From: Limnohabitans sp.
Lineage (GTDB): Bacteria; Bacteroidota; Bacteroidia; Flavobacteriales; Flavobacteriaceae
Length of the DNA: 64,000 bases
NCBI GenBank assembly: GCA_030053945.1
Contig: JASGCW010000002.1
Span: 114,245-178,244 of the forward strand
Direction of reading: 5' to 3'
The notes under the pieces are model-generated. The model was not told where the DNA came from and did not search any database. It was given only the letters and a program-made list of their open reading frames with translations. Made by a program: the position numbers and the translations under genes. Positions 63,879 to 64,000 of the stretch are shown here, piece after piece. How positions within the stretch are numbered: the first letter of the stretch is position 1; each line of letters starts with the position of its first letter.

Positions 63879-64000
63879 CTTGGAAAAATTCTTGAGTTAC
63901 TGTCAAAATAATCGTCCCTTTTGATTTTTTAAAAATGAACTCATTTAGGCAGATTCATAAGTAAGCTGATTTTAATGAAAAACATAAAAAAATCCAATTT

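Noticed and set aside
63879..64000. Possible start or end of a further gene at the right edge
   Set aside because: Stop codons in all frames that I followed and no recognisable motif; the segment is too short to decide.
1..64000. tRNA, rRNA, CRISPR arrays, complete insertion sequences
   Set aside because: None could be found by reading; no cloverleaf, spaced direct-repeat array or transposase motif was seen.

Overview
The window looks like a chromosomal segment of a Flavobacteriaceae bacterium (Flavobacterium or a close relative). The DNA is AT-rich. Promoters carry the Bacteroidetes -7 box TAnnTTTG, sometimes with a TTG/TTTG about 19-23 nt upstream. Several secreted proteins end in type IX secretion (T9SS) sorting domains. 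The SDR-type threonine dehydrogenase, GlyQS-type glycyl-tRNA synthetase, TSP3-repeat OmpA protein and diheme succinate dehydrogenase also fit. There are no rRNA or tRNA genes, CRISPR arrays, complete insertion sequences or phage structural modules.

Layout. 1-3.8 kb (minus): a bacilliredoxin fragment, then a tight four-gene operon of AAA ATPase, RloB-like protein, HAD hydrolase and CAT-like acetyltransferase; the first two genes resemble an AbiL-type abortive-infection pair. 3.8-14 kb: metG, an S66 carboxypeptidase, a YraN protein, an ACT-like regulator behind an operator array, an M48 membrane protease and mfd. 14-20.7 kb (minus): a surface-protein locus combining T9SS proteins, a phage-tail-collar protein, a substrate-binding-like protein with no signal peptide, and a formyltransferase. 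20.7-32 kb: tdh and kbl (the two steps of threonine to glycine), Mn-type sod, an AddA-like and an AddB-like helicase-nuclease, and OmpA. 32-34 kb: alpha/beta hydrolase, DUF2891 protein, a hydrolase remnant and a secreted coiled-coil protein. 34.9-37.7 kb: a NarL-type two-component operon. 37.8-41.2 kb: a type III polyketide synthase mini-cluster. 41.3-47.2 kb: two Crp/Fnr regulators, a T9SS type B anchor-L protein flanked by a full aminopeptidase P gene and a second copy of that gene's 3' end, and an acetyltransferase. 47.2-50.8 kb: a secreted Asp-box propeller protein and a lipoprotein. 50.8-56.2 kb: sdhC, sdhA and sdhB with a two-gene ATPase/nuclease-like cassette between sdhA and sdhB. 56.2-64 kb: thioredoxin-like protein, a small secreted protein, an omega-amidase-like nitrilase, an Ig-like lipoprotein, comF, a coiled-coil membrane protein, glyS and a secreted protein of unknown function.

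Strongest observations. (1) A 16-bp element, ATTACACAAACGGGTA on the plus strand, occurs twice. Both copies lie exactly 21 nt from the same near-consensus -7 sequence, one before the two-component operon and one before the next secreted-protein gene, which predicts a small regulon of that response regulator. (2) The ATPase plus PD-(D/E)XK-like pair inside the succinate dehydrogenase operon looks like a defence-type cassette driven by a housekeeping promoter. (3) The tail-collar/substrate-binding/formyltransferase locus has no function I can name. (4) A perfect 28-bp palindrome and a related 20-bp palindrome lie before the type III PKS operon. (5) The 3' end of the aminopeptidase P gene is duplicated around an adhesin gene, as an integration event would leave it.
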